Of a stretch of DNA of 64,000 bases, positions 35,513-44,070 are shown one piece after another (the first letter of the stretch is position 1; each line of letters starts with the position of its first letter). The stretch lies in the NCBI GenBank assembly GCA_964469905.1, contig CAYXZW010000011.1, positions 5,937-69,936 of the forward strand, in the 5' to 3' direction. The DNA comes from MVRV01 sp964469905. GTDB lineage: Bacteria > Desulfobacterota > Syntrophia > Syntrophales > Smithellaceae. The position numbers were made by a program, and so were the translations under genes. Under the pieces are notes generated by a model. It saw only the letters and a program-made list of their open reading frames with translations. It did not search any database and was not told the origin of the DNA.

Positions 35513-36814
35513 TTTAGGCATCCAGCAGTTATTTTTTAGTTCGATTAACTCCATTTCCAGAAGATCATCTTTTGCCCTATTAAAGGCTTTTTGCCTCGTA
35601 TCAGGCTTATCTGAAGTTGATATTTTGGCCTCGTATGCTGCCGTCCGCCAAGTGTCGATATGGATAGGTTTACCCTCATTTTTCTCAATACCATCTAAGA
35701 GGGCATCAAAGGCAATCTTGTTCGCACCATTAAGAGACTTGTTCTTTTTGAAAGTATCACTTGTGCTCTTCAAGATAAGAGAGGTCATTGCTGCCCCGTC
35801 ATCTTCTTCCCAATCCAAAGTTATGACTTCTGTCTTGAGATAAACAGGAGGAAGATTTTCAAAGTCTTTTGATTTCTGGTTGTTTATCTTCAATATATTA
35901 TTCTGCCTATCTACTTGATATACCCAGTCAAGGGCAGCATACAGCGAATATGAACCCCTTGCTCTATCGTGATTATTTAATCCAGTGTGATGGATTATTA
36001 ATACTGTGCAGCCGTAAGTAAGGCGTAAATATGTATCTATGATGTTAACAAACATCGTCATGTCGGCAGTGTTACTTTCATCACCATCTCCAAAATTTCT
36101 ATTTAAGGTGTCGATGATTATCAAAACAGGATTTCCATGCTGCTCAGAAAGTGCATTGACAGCGGCAACTACCTCTGCTGCGGATTCCTCATTTAGAAAT
36201 TGTACTGGTCGGCTCGAAACAAAGAAGGGTACTTTATTAAGATATATCCCATGATGAATTTCCCATGCTTTAAGTCGAGGAGGTATACCCTTCATTCCTT
36301 CTCCACAGATGTAAAATACTGCTCCTTGACCGACAGGATTACCATGCCAGTCGTTACCAGTGGAAACTGAAAGACCTATGTCGATGGCCGCAAAAGATTT
36401 CAGTGTTCCTGATTTTCCGAAAATCATTGCCAGCGAACCTTTGTCCAAGTAGGATTTTATCAGCCAGTCAGTCGGGCCGGATTTGGAAGAAAGTTCACCA
36501 GCAGATATAAAACGAAGCAGTCCTTGCTTGTTTTGACCGTTCTTCCGGTACTCACGAAACATCCGCAACAAGGTACCCGTAGGCCTGTCCAGCTTTTTCG
36601 CAGCTATTTCTAAAATATTGACCTGTAATTCTTCATTGCTGCTTTCATTTACCAGCCGCATCAGTAAAAAAGGTAAGGTTTCCTGTGTTACTATCTCGGC
36701 CAAATTACCCAATGATATACCTTCGCCTTTGCTAGTTAGTTTTCTATATTGCTCAGGGATGGCATTTTGACATGAACTGTTAATTGCGTTTGATGTCTTA
36801 TTCTCGCTTTTCAT
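35483..36814 (-). CDS. RepA-like hexameric helicase/AAA ATPase
   Basis: 443 residues of the AAA_25/RepA family. The RecA-like core has Walker A GKSGTLKS, a YICGEG strand, Walker B VLIIIDTLN and the sensor segment LIIHHTGLNNHDRARGS, all typical of RSF1010 RepA-like and phage-satellite helicases. The N-terminal 100 residues are helical; the C-terminal 100 (GANKIAFDALLDGIEKNEGK and on) form a winged-helix-like region. It should unwind DNA for replication of the excised element. The 3' end of the gene is built from the iteron repeats. It is cotranscribed with the small gene before it. Confidence 0.87.
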   Translation of the reverse strand: MKSENKTSNAINSSCQNAIPEQYRKLTSKGEGISLGNLAEIVTQETLPFLLMRLVNESSNEELQVNILEIAAKKLDRPTGTLLRMFREYRKNGQNKQGLLRFISAGELSSKSGPTDWLIKSYLDKGSLAMIFGKSGTLKSFAAIDIGLSVSTGNDWHGNPVGQGAVFYICGEGMKGIPPRLKAWEIHHGIYLNKVPFFVSSRPVQFLNEESAAEVVAAVNALSEQHGNPVLIIIDTLNRNFGDGDESNTADMTMFVNIIDTYLRLTYGCTVLIIHHTGLNNHDRARGSYSLYAALDWVYQVDRQNNILKINNQKSKDFENLPPVYLKTEVITLDWEEDDGAAMTSLILKSTSDTFKKNKSLNGANKIAFDALLDGIEKNEGKPIHIDTWRTAAYEAKISTSDKPDTRQKAFNRAKDDLLEMELIELKNNCWMPKPDTGHKADI

Positions 36815-36834
36815 ACTGCATACTCCATTGCTTG

Positions 36835-37101
36835 TTATCTAAGATTATTTGTTTGTGAAAAAGCTATTGCCCTCAGAGCCCGGTAGTTCTCAAATAACTT
36901 CTTGGCCGATGCTTGGCCGGTTCCGTTAAGGTAATTTGAAACCAGCACCTCGGTGTTGTCTCTGCGTTGAAAATGGAAGACAAGTTTTCTCTGACCGACA
37001 ACAGTTGTTTTGACAAGTTCATGCCCCAAAGTAAAAAGAAATACTGCAATGCCCAAATCTGGGGTGGAGTAGGTGGATAGTTGCTCTGGTAAGTTCTTCA
37101 T
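36835..37101 (-). CDS. DUF5659-like small protein
   Basis: 88 residues. The pattern YSTPDLGIAVFLFTLGHELV, then KLVFHFQRRDNTEVLVSNYL, then FENYRALRAI follows DUF5659, a short domain of unknown function frequent in mobile elements directly upstream of RepA/primase-type helicases, as here. The family name is from memory of this pattern. It may help load the helicase or recognise the origin; this is not shown. An AAGGATG site precedes the start. Confidence 0.65.
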   Translation of the reverse strand: MKNLPEQLSTYSTPDLGIAVFLFTLGHELVKTTVVGQRKLVFHFQRRDNTEVLVSNYLNGTGQASAKKLFENYRALRAIAFSQTNNLR

Positions 37102-37281
37102 GCGTCATCCTTATAAGTATACTGTTTTATCCTTCGTTACAGTTCAAATATCATAATATTAGATTTTAGTCAATATATAAGTATATGATATTATAAGATA
37201 ATATAACAATACAAAATACTTGCAAACAAGTCAATAATCGTATACTTATATTAAACATTACGATTAACGGAGTATGAAAGT

Positions 37282-38028
37282 ATGAAAGTAAACTACCGAC
37301 AGTATCTCTATAATTTATCAGATGCAAAAAAGCGTAAAAGGGCAATTGAGTGGTGCATGTCTCTATTGCGACAGGATATTGATGGCATGACAGACAGGCA
37401 TTTTTTTGAGTTCACGATGGAATATGAATGTCTTGTGGCATATCCGATTGCTGGTGTTGGGTATTATTCATATAGTGATGACGAGGAAAGGGATATCAAC
37501 AACGAATTTAAGGAATTCCAGATATCAGCAAGGAAAATAATCTCCGATTTTGAGAAAATGAAAGATGCGCCTGGTCATCTGTTGAAGAATACAAAGATGA
37601 AATTTACTGTCAGAACAAACAGGAAAGGGAATTACTCTGTTGATGAAACGAAAGAACATGATTTTGAATATAGTTACGCTCGGCAAATAGCCAACGCATT
37701 GAATGAGAAAAAGTTTGATGATGTATTTAGAAAATGTGCCAACGCCAACTGTGGTCATTATTTTGCGGTTCTATCCAAGCATGAGCAACAATGTTGTAGC
37801 CATAAATGCTCAGTGCTTCATAATAATAAAAAATCATTTCTAAAGAATCCAACAATTGCACGAAAAAGGGGAAACCTTGAATCACATTATTCTGTACTGA
37901 GAAAGCAAGGCCATACTGATAAGCAGATTAAATCGCTTCTTAAAAAATACACAGACCAAAGAAACTATAAACCGGAGTGGATTCCACCTTCTATAGAAAA
38001 GTTACTGCCGACGAAAAGTGAAAAGTAA
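37282..38028 (+). CDS. CGNR-like zinc-finger protein
   Basis: 248 residues, divergent from the replication operon across a very AT-rich 180-base gap. The first 150 residues are an unrecognised mixed region; about 150-190 is a zinc-binding module (CANANCGHYFAVLSKHEQQC, then CSHKCSVLHNNKK) like the CGNR finger of ABATE-type regulators. The C-terminus is basic (RKRGNLESHYSVLRKQGHTD). It probably binds DNA or RNA and may regulate the element's divergent promoters. No closer assignment can be made. Confidence 0.65.
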   Translation: MKVNYRQYLYNLSDAKKRKRAIEWCMSLLRQDIDGMTDRHFFEFTMEYECLVAYPIAGVGYYSYSDDEERDINNEFKEFQISARKIISDFEKMKDAPGHLLKNTKMKFTVRTNRKGNYSVDETKEHDFEYSYARQIANALNEKKFDDVFRKCANANCGHYFAVLSKHEQQCCSHKCSVLHNNKKSFLKNPTIARKRGNLESHYSVLRKQGHTDKQIKSLLKKYTDQRNYKPEWIPPSIEKLLPTKSEK

Positions 38029-38048
38029 TATTTATTTTACACCTGCAT

Positions 38049-38180
38049 GTACCGCGTTATTTCCGCTAGTGGTACGGCTTAACGGCAGGGAGTGTCCACG
38101 CTGGCTACTCCTACGGAGCCCCGCGCCACTCTTATCCAGCCTACCTACCACCGCAGAATAACGCTCTCAATGGTAGTGGG
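38049..38180. ncRNA. Candidate structured RNA in a GC-rich intergenic patch
   Basis: Within AT-rich DNA this patch is GC-rich and contains a long imperfect inverted repeat. GCGTTATT (38054-38061) is the exact complement of AATAACGC (38157-38164), and the pairing continues inwards through CGCtaGTGG and ACCACcGC. An internal hairpin centred on CTCC-tac-GGAG lies near 38107-38117. No reading frame is present. Either strand could be transcribed. Confidence 0.3.
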
Positions 38181-38206
38181 TCAGTTTGAATGGAATAAAT
38201 ATGTAA

Positions 38207-39250
38207 TTAAAATAGTTGGCCTTGACTTTGTGTTGATGCAGACGTTGCTCTATCAATCATATCCATAACAGCTTTATTAGCTCGTATTGGTAAAATTTTG
38301 ATATTAGGATTATCGTTTACGAAAACCCTAAAAACCTCATCCGCAAAAGCTTGTCCGATAGTTTCGACCTCAGTAAAATCAAACAACACCACTTTAAATC
38401 TATTAACTCTTTCTAATAAGCGCTTTGCTTGAGAACGAGAAACCAACTTTTCGTTTCCATATTGTGCTAAGCGAACAGGAACTACCGTTTTTGTAAATCC
38501 GTAATCATCATCTGAAAATTTGTTGAATATTTCTTTTGTTGTTCTTGAAGTATTATTTTTTAACTTTAGAGATACCCATGTCCCGTTGTGATTCTCTCTA
38601 GTTTGTAGAATCCAATCTTCATCCTCATTATATCTGTGTGACAAAAATACTTCTCCAGAAATAATATAAAACACATCAAACATGCGCGAAGTAAAGAAAA
38701 TGCCCTCGCCGGTATGACTTTCGGGATCAGTGGTCAACTTACCCTTTGTTAATTCTATTACTGCATGACGTTCATCAAGAAGATTCATTGCTGAACGAAT
38801 TTTATTAAAAATTCCAATTCCACCATCAGAAATATCTAAATGAGTTGTGTGTGCTGTTTTTTTTATGCTTATAAAAACATCGTTTCCCCCCGAATGGTCT
38901 ATGACATTATTAAACATCTCTGTGAAACCATAATGCCAAATATCAAGCGCATTGTCTGGTAGTTTACCAATTCTTGGCGCAATAATGTTTCTCCATACAA
39001 CATCCTCGTGGGCATTATCAGCAAGAGAAATAGTATCAGACCATTCTTCTTGCGTACGTAGTTCATACGATCCATAACTTGTATGGATTAATGCTTCTTG
39101 TTTAACTAAATGTTGGATATGTTGGAAGACGGCTTGACGAGTAATATTAAATTTACTCATCGTCTTAGGAATCATCTTTTTATCATTTTTTTCAATGACA
39201 TCTAGAATGAATTCCCTTATTTCTTCCCCTCGTTTTCTTATCTTAGTCAT
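38207..39250 (-). CDS. HATPase plus STAS-like (DUF4325) regulatory protein
   Basis: About 347 residues. An N-terminal helix-turn-helix (KFNITRQAVFQHIQHLVKQE) is followed by a GHKL-type ATPase domain with N box EMFNNVIDHS, G1 ISDGGIGIF and G2 HTGEGIFF, and then a C-terminal STAS-like DUF4325 domain (KVVLFDFTEVETIGQAFADE). The combination resembles anti-sigma kinase plus antagonist in one chain and is found in genomic islands, some near defence genes. It may switch transcription of cargo such as the neighbouring protease by phosphorylation; that is inference. The start is uncertain by five codons. Confidence 0.8.
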   Translation of the reverse strand: MTKIRKRGEEIREFILDVIEKNDKKMIPKTMSKFNITRQAVFQHIQHLVKQEALIHTSYGSYELRTQEEWSDTISLADNAHEDVVWRNIIAPRIGKLPDNALDIWHYGFTEMFNNVIDHSGGNDVFISIKKTAHTTHLDISDGGIGIFNKIRSAMNLLDERHAVIELTKGKLTTDPESHTGEGIFFTSRMFDVFYIISGEVFLSHRYNEDEDWILQTRENHNGTWVSLKLKNNTSRTTKEIFNKFSDDDYGFTKTVVPVRLAQYGNEKLVSRSQAKRLLERVNRFKVVLFDFTEVETIGQAFADEVFRVFVNDNPNIKILPIRANKAVMDMIDRATSASTQSQGQLF

Positions 39251-39265
39251 TATAATATTACCCAT

Positions 39266-39669
39266 TACGAAGTAAACATGTCAATGTTATGCGCAAGCAA
39301 TGTAAAGGTTATTATTTATTTTGTCAAGCAATTAATGAAAAGATGTAAACGTACTATGTGTAAGCAGCCGGTTTATAATAGATTTATTATATCTTCCATC
39401 ACCACACGCGATCTGCAATCCCCGCTTCTATTGCCAGAGTAACTATCGTCCTGCTGTGGTTCCTTTTGGTTCACATACAGCTTCCTTGCCGCTCCGTCCG
39501 TATTTGCAATTATCTTGTGTGTGATGCTTCTAAACCCTTAAAAAGGCCTAAATACCAAATTTGCCTTGAAATATAATATGTTTAAGAGTATCAATTGCCT
39601 CTAAAGTAATAATTGACTGAATAAATTATAACCCTGCACCCAAGGATGGTGTTATGGATTGAAGAATGA
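39266..39669. other. Gene-free stretch before the protease gene
   Basis: About 400 bases. The right part has TATAAT-like sequences (near 39571) and could transcribe a short RNA ending at the terminator at 39670-39703. A GC-richer patch at 39395-39530 has an open minus-strand frame without start codon or family resemblance; it is not called as a gene. Confidence 0.35.
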
Positions 39670-39703
39670 AACCCCGTTTCTCAAAAGAGTGCGGGGTTTT
39701 GTT
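39670..39703 (+). terminator. Terminator hairpin in front of the protease gene
   Basis: AACCCCG (39670-39676) pairs with CGGGGTT (39692-39698) followed by TTTTGTT. It ends 20 bases before the protease start codon, so it is either the end of a short upstream RNA or an attenuator for the protease. Confidence 0.6.
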
Positions 39704-39722
39704 GATCAAGGAAAAATTAATT

Positions 39723-41186
39723 ATGAAATCATCCATAGTGATATGTCCTAAATGCGGTTACGAAAGACAGCCGAAGGATGATGAATATAAAATTATACCC
39801 GAAACTGAATGCCCGAAATGTGGAATAATATATGATAAATGGACAGTTCTTGCCGATGAGAAAACTACAAATATCCAGCCCGAAGAAAATATTCCTCAGA
39901 TAAAATCAAGCAAATTTACTATAAACAAATCATCAATCAACGCAGCATTATTTATTTTCTCTGTTCTTGTTGTCGTAGCCTTCATAATTTCTCATTACAG
40001 CAAAGGTTCATTACCAAATAAATCACAACAGATAAACAAGACAGATAAATCAGCGACTCTTAATTCAACTGATATTTCAAATACCACTTCTTCTGCTGAA
40101 ACAGATAGTACTGCGACTTCCTCATCAGTTCAATCGACTGCTGCTGTTTCGGATGTGTCATCTCAGCAAGTAGCACAGGATTTACCTACCCTTTACAAAA
40201 CTGTTGCACCATCTGTTGTTTTAATTTCCACCGATAAAGGCTACGGTACCGGTTTTTTTATAAATAATGGAAATATAGTAACAAACAACCATGTTATTGC
40301 CGGGGCCAGCCAAATTAAGATCAAAACACAAGACAATAAAGAGTATGTGGTAAATCAACCCATAGCAAAAGATACGACGAATGATCTGGCAATACTTTCA
40401 GCAGCAGCACATCAAGGTGAAATAAGATCGCTTGTTATTAGCCCAACTTTGCCAGAAGTTGGGGAAAAAATATTCGTGGTGAGCAATCCTTCAGGTACCC
40501 GTAACACGATTTTCGAAAAATCTTTATCTGAAGGGCTAATATCTGCGACACGCGCAGGGTCACCCGACCTCTTCCAGATTACCGCTCCGATTTCCCCCGG
40601 TTCCAGTGGCGGTCCTGTTTTCAATATGAAAGGGGAAGTGGTCTGTGTAGTTAAAAGTACTGAAAGCATTTTGAGGCCCAACACGCCTAAAATTTCCCAA
40701 AATCTGAATTTTTGTATACCTGTCGAAAAGGTAATGGCGCTTCTAAGAGGGGAAGCACCTGTCCAAACACAAATTGCAGCGGTAAATGTCTATTGTTCGC
40801 TTATGGATGATGGTTCAGTTATTATTACTACTAATCCTAAGAAAGTGGTTGACGGCATATTAATTTCAAATCGTGATGGTTCATTAGATAAGGCAACCTA
40901 TGAGGAATGGGTATTTGCGAAGATAGGAGGAAATCCTATTGTTTTTGATCCAAATAGAGCTGCGCAATTATCCCTCAACGGAGAACGCGAGCAATTATTT
41001 AAAAATTTATTTCCTGACAAAAGATGGGGAGATGGTTTGAGTGCAGAGCAACTGCAAGCATGGTATATTGTCACTAATCAATATCGTTATGAACAATACA
41101 TCCGTGCGACCGAATGGAAAAATAAGGCATTACACCGATATAAATACATGATGGATGTTTTTAATAGATATAGCCAGGGCAATTGA
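39723..41186 (+). CDS. Membrane-anchored trypsin-like serine protease with zinc ribbon
   Basis: About 487 residues from MKSSIVICPKCGYER; an earlier in-frame ATG lies within the terminator hairpin and is rejected. The N-terminal zinc ribbon has two CPKCG knuckles. A membrane helix (INAALFIFSVLVVVAFIISH, about residues 75-95) and a Ser/Thr-rich linker follow. The S1C (DegP/HtrA-like) protease domain has the triad His in NNHVIAG, Asp in NDLAIL and Ser in SPGSSGGPVF. There is no PDZ domain; the C-terminal 140 residues are unrecognised. It is likely anchored with the protease outside the membrane. Element cargo, perhaps protective or regulatory. Confidence 0.82.
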   Translation: MKSSIVICPKCGYERQPKDDEYKIIPETECPKCGIIYDKWTVLADEKTTNIQPEENIPQIKSSKFTINKSSINAALFIFSVLVVVAFIISHYSKGSLPNKSQQINKTDKSATLNSTDISNTTSSAETDSTATSSSVQSTAAVSDVSSQQVAQDLPTLYKTVAPSVVLISTDKGYGTGFFINNGNIVTNNHVIAGASQIKIKTQDNKEYVVNQPIAKDTTNDLAILSAAAHQGEIRSLVISPTLPEVGEKIFVVSNPSGTRNTIFEKSLSEGLISATRAGSPDLFQITAPISPGSSGGPVFNMKGEVVCVVKSTESILRPNTPKISQNLNFCIPVEKVMALLRGEAPVQTQIAAVNVYCSLMDDGSVIITTNPKKVVDGILISNRDGSLDKATYEEWVFAKIGGNPIVFDPNRAAQLSLNGEREQLFKNLFPDKRWGDGLSAEQLQAWYIVTNQYRYEQYIRATEWKNKALHRYKYMMDVFNRYSQGN

Positions 41187-41597
41187 TAAGATATTCAGAA
41201 ATTTAAATCTGTTCTTGAAGATAGCGAACTAGCAAAAAATGAAAAGTTTACAGGAACAAACTGCCAGTGATTATTATTCTTTAGCTAAATCAAGAATACA
41301 AAGCAGACAATAAAAAAGGATTTAATAATTATATCATCATAAAGAACTTCTATTTTTACCACCTGTGTGTTGACAGGTAAGGAATCCCTTATTCAGTGGC
41401 AAGTGGGCAATTCTGCTCGTCCCCCCCCCACTACATATGTTTTCTTGGTCAACATTTGGTCAACACTTAACAGAAAATAGCCCCCTGTTGCCCTTTGAAT
41501 CCCGTGATTGACTTTTTATCAAATATACATATAATCACGCCACTTATGACATGTCCCTATATAACCCTGAAAGCCCCTGTCTTTCCTCGTTTTTCCA
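41187..41597. other. Gene-free right arm of the tRNA-Leu element
   Basis: About 410 bases without a gene. It contains a run of nine C (41421-41429) and two TTGGTCAAC repeats (41445-41453 and 41456-41464) matching those in the left arm, consistent with integrase arm-type sites. Confidence 0.45.
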
Positions 41598-41655
41598 TTC
41601 AGGGTCTAGTGGGTGTACGCCTGTCCGGGTTCAAGTCCCGGCTTCGGCACCATTA
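41598..41655 (+). repeat. Right attachment site (58-bp direct repeat)
   Basis: Identical to 30005-30062. This is the displaced original 3' half of tRNA-Leu. It is followed eight bases later by the tRNA's native terminator. Confidence 0.96.
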
Positions 41656-41662
41656 AAAAACC

Positions 41663-41692
41663 AGGCGCAATCTTTTATGGATTGCGCCTTTT
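41663..41692 (+). terminator. Original tRNA-Leu terminator, displaced by the element
   Basis: AGGCGCAATC-ttttatg-GATTGCGCCT followed by TTTTC. It sits directly downstream of the displaced tRNA 3' end, so before insertion it would have terminated tRNA-Leu. Confidence 0.85.
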
Positions 41693-41814
41693 CATTTTGT
41701 GCCGGGTTTGATATTGTGGAATCGTCCTAAAAAGAATTGGACGGTAAATTGATGCTATTGGCATACTTGGAAACCGGCAGTACCAAAAATATTTCTCTGG
41801 GGCGGATGTTATTG

Positions 41815-42294
41815 ATGAAGAAATGTTATCCAAAAAGAATAAGGACGTATGGTAAAATATTATTCCTGCTAACCTTTTCCATTTTTCTCGTGTCTTGCGT
41901 AAACTGGATAATACAAACGCCATCCTTTGCCCTGCGCGGGATTACTCTCCGTCCCCTCTCCTTTACGGAAATGAATCTTCTTTTCGATCTCGATGTGCAA
42001 AATCCAAACAGTTTTGATCTGACATTTAAATCTCTGGAATACACCGTTTATCTGCAAAATGAGGAAATCGGCAATGGCCGTCTGGAAAAGGAATTATTGA
42101 TCCCCTCATCATCAACTACGCGCATACAAGTGCCTGTCGTGGCCGGATTTAAAAACTTCAGCAGCAGTCTGAAGGCAATTTTAACCAAAGAAGACCTGCC
42201 TTATAAAATAGAGGGAAAGGCTGTTGTCAGAACCGCGTTCGGCAGCAGCCAATTCCCTTTTTCTAAAGAAGGACGGCTCAATGTGAAGAATTAG
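41815..42294 (+). CDS. LEA14-like (water stress/hypersensitive response domain) lipoprotein
   Basis: About 159 residues from MKKCYPKRIRTYGKI. A signal peptide ends in the lipobox LVSC, so it is lipid-anchored. The mature part is the LEA type 2 fold: FTEMNLLFDLDVQNPNSFDL, then IGNGRLEKELLIPSSSTTRI, ending in VRTAFGSSQFPF. The DVQNPNSFDL phrase is diagnostic. Function in bacteria is unclear; envelope stress protection is usually suggested. Earlier in-frame starts lack a better ribosome binding site. Confidence 0.8.
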   Translation: MKKCYPKRIRTYGKILFLLTFSIFLVSCVNWIIQTPSFALRGITLRPLSFTEMNLLFDLDVQNPNSFDLTFKSLEYTVYLQNEEIGNGRLEKELLIPSSSTTRIQVPVVAGFKNFSSSLKAILTKEDLPYKIEGKAVVRTAFGSSQFPFSKEGRLNVKN

Positions 42295-42415
42295 TTTTTA
42301 ATTACAGGAAAAGACCATCTTTCTTCCCGTGACAAGCTCAGCTGCCGGCAGATGCTCTCGTAATGGAAAGTTAATCCACTCAAGGAGGAACGACCTCGGT
42401 CATTGATGCTAACAA

Positions 42416-43723
42416 TCACATTTTCCGGTTATCAATTACCCGGCTGGCTTTGCCTTCGGAGCGCTGGAGCGATTTTGGCTCCACAAGCTTGATTTTTGCA
42501 GTGATTCCCAGGTAATCTTTCATGTCTTTTAAAATCATCTTTTCGAGCTTCTGCAAGACCTTCACTTCGTCGGCATTAGCAAACTGGCTTTCCGTAACTT
42601 CGACCTGCACTTCCAGAGTATCCAGCGTACCTTCACGGTCAACAATCAGTTGATAATGCGGTTCGAGTCCTTCGATGCCGACCAGGACGGCCTCGATCTG
42701 AGAAGGAAAGACATTGACGCCCCGGATAATGAGCATGTCGTCGCTGCGTCCCATGACGCGATCCATGCGGTAAGATGTCCGGCCGCACCGGCATGGTACC
42801 GTATACAGACGCGAAATATCTCTGGTCCGGTAACGGATCAGGGGAAAGGCTTCCTTGGTTATGGTTGTAAAGACCAGTTCGCCCTGTTCGCCGGGAGGGA
42901 GAACCTCACCCGTTTCCGGATTGATGGTTTCCACCAGGAAATGATCTTCGAAAATATGCATGCCTTCCTGTGCATCGCTGCATTCCATGGAAACTCCCGG
43001 CCCCATGATTTCGGAAAGGCCGTAGATGTTCATGGCTTTAATATCAAAAGCTTTTTCAATTTCCTGGCGCATTTGTTCGCTCCATGGTTCGGCACCGAAG
43101 ATACCAACCCGCAGGTTCAGAGAGCGCATGTCGATACCCAAAGCCTCGCCCTGTTCCGCCAGATTCAGGGCATAAGAAGGAGTGCAGCAGATTGCTGTTG
43201 GGCCGAAATCCTGCAGAATCATGAGTTGCCGTTTGGTGTTGCCGCCGGACATGGGGATAACGCTGGCCCCGAGCTTTTCTGCTCCGTAATGCAGTCCCAG
43301 GCCACCCGTAAACAGTCCATAGCCATAAGCATTATGAATTACATCGTTCTTAGTTATGTTGGCGGCAACAAGACAGCGGGCCACCAGTTCCGCCCAGGTG
43401 TCGATATCCCGCTTCGTATAACCGACGACTGTAGAACGGCCTGTTGTTCCCGAAGAGGCGTGCAGGCGGACAACACTGCTCATGGGTGTGGCAAATAAGC
43501 CGAAGGGGTAATTATCCCGTAAATCCTGCTTGGTGGTAAAAGGGAATCGCTGAAGGTCATCCAGAGTTTTGAGGTTATCCGGTGATACCCCTGCTTTGTC
43601 AAAGGACTTCTTATAAAAACCGACACAGTGATAGACACGATTAACAACCTGCTGTAATCTTTTTAATTGTAATGCTTCCAAGGCTTCCCTGGGCAGTGTT
43701 TCATATTCCTCATTGTAGATCAT
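42416..43723 (-). CDS. paaK: Phenylacetate-CoA ligase family
   Basis: 435 residues of the ANL adenylating superfamily, PaaK group. The N-terminal YETLPREALEALQLKRLQQV, the P-loop-like LHASSGTTGRSTVVGYT, the adenine-binding GLSEIMGPGVSMEC and the C-terminal MGRSDDMLIIRGVNVFPSQI are all family hallmarks. It activates phenylacetate or another aryl acid to the CoA thioester with ATP. Anaerobes often hold several copies, so the aryl acid is uncertain. An AAAGGAGA site precedes the ATG. It stands alone here, without other phenylacetate or indolepyruvate oxidoreductase genes. Confidence 0.9.
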   Translation of the reverse strand: MIYNEEYETLPREALEALQLKRLQQVVNRVYHCVGFYKKSFDKAGVSPDNLKTLDDLQRFPFTTKQDLRDNYPFGLFATPMSSVVRLHASSGTTGRSTVVGYTKRDIDTWAELVARCLVAANITKNDVIHNAYGYGLFTGGLGLHYGAEKLGASVIPMSGGNTKRQLMILQDFGPTAICCTPSYALNLAEQGEALGIDMRSLNLRVGIFGAEPWSEQMRQEIEKAFDIKAMNIYGLSEIMGPGVSMECSDAQEGMHIFEDHFLVETINPETGEVLPPGEQGELVFTTITKEAFPLIRYRTRDISRLYTVPCRCGRTSYRMDRVMGRSDDMLIIRGVNVFPSQIEAVLVGIEGLEPHYQLIVDREGTLDTLEVQVEVTESQFANADEVKVLQKLEKMILKDMKDYLGITAKIKLVEPKSLQRSEGKASRVIDNRKM

Positions 43724-44070
43724 CTCTCGTTCTCCTTTAATCCGGTTGCGCTTCCCAGGGATAACGAGGCAGTGCGGAGGCGTAGTTAAAATGCACAGGA
43801 GAAACCGACGACTCAGCCACTAAAGTTAACCTGCAAGAGCGAAGTGGTATGGATATTTTTTGTGTCCTATATCACATGCAGAAATAACAGATCAAGGAGC
43901 AAACAATAATATTAATCACCGGCAAAGCACATCTTTGAGTGTTTCCTGTTATCTATTGACATAGAAACAGAACTTCCCTATATTTAGCCAACAAGAAAGC
44001 AATATTCCAGTCTACCAGTTCACGCTTTGCGTGAATGACTTCCGGGTTCAGCCAGACTGAGGGAAATAAT
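43724..44070. other. Intergenic region between paaK and the NtrC-type gene
   Basis: About 350 bases between divergent genes. The right side holds a well-formed sigma-70 promoter (43956-43984). The left side should contain the paaK promoter, but no clear boxes were recognised. Confidence 0.4.
43956..43984 (+). promoter_or_regulatory. Sigma-70 promoter of the NtrC-type regulator gene
   Basis: TTGACA (43956-43961) and TATATT (43979-43984) with a 17-base spacer, 86 bases before the start codon. Confidence 0.65.

Larger units (their letters stand above)
30005..41655. mobile_element. 11.6-kb tRNA-Leu-integrated element (satellite-like island)
   Basis: Bounded by identical 58-bp direct repeats, 30005-30062 and 41598-41655, each carrying the tRNA-Leu 3' half from the anticodon loop onward. 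A tyrosine integrase lies just inside the left end. The interior is more AT-rich than the host and has a replication module (AlpA-like protein, small-terminase-like HTH, RepA-like helicase, DUF5659, candidate iterons) plus cargo on both sides. No capsid, portal, large terminase, conjugation or relaxase gene is present. The gene set fits a phage satellite or integrative plasmid-like island that borrows functions from a helper; that label is inference. Confidence 0.93.
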
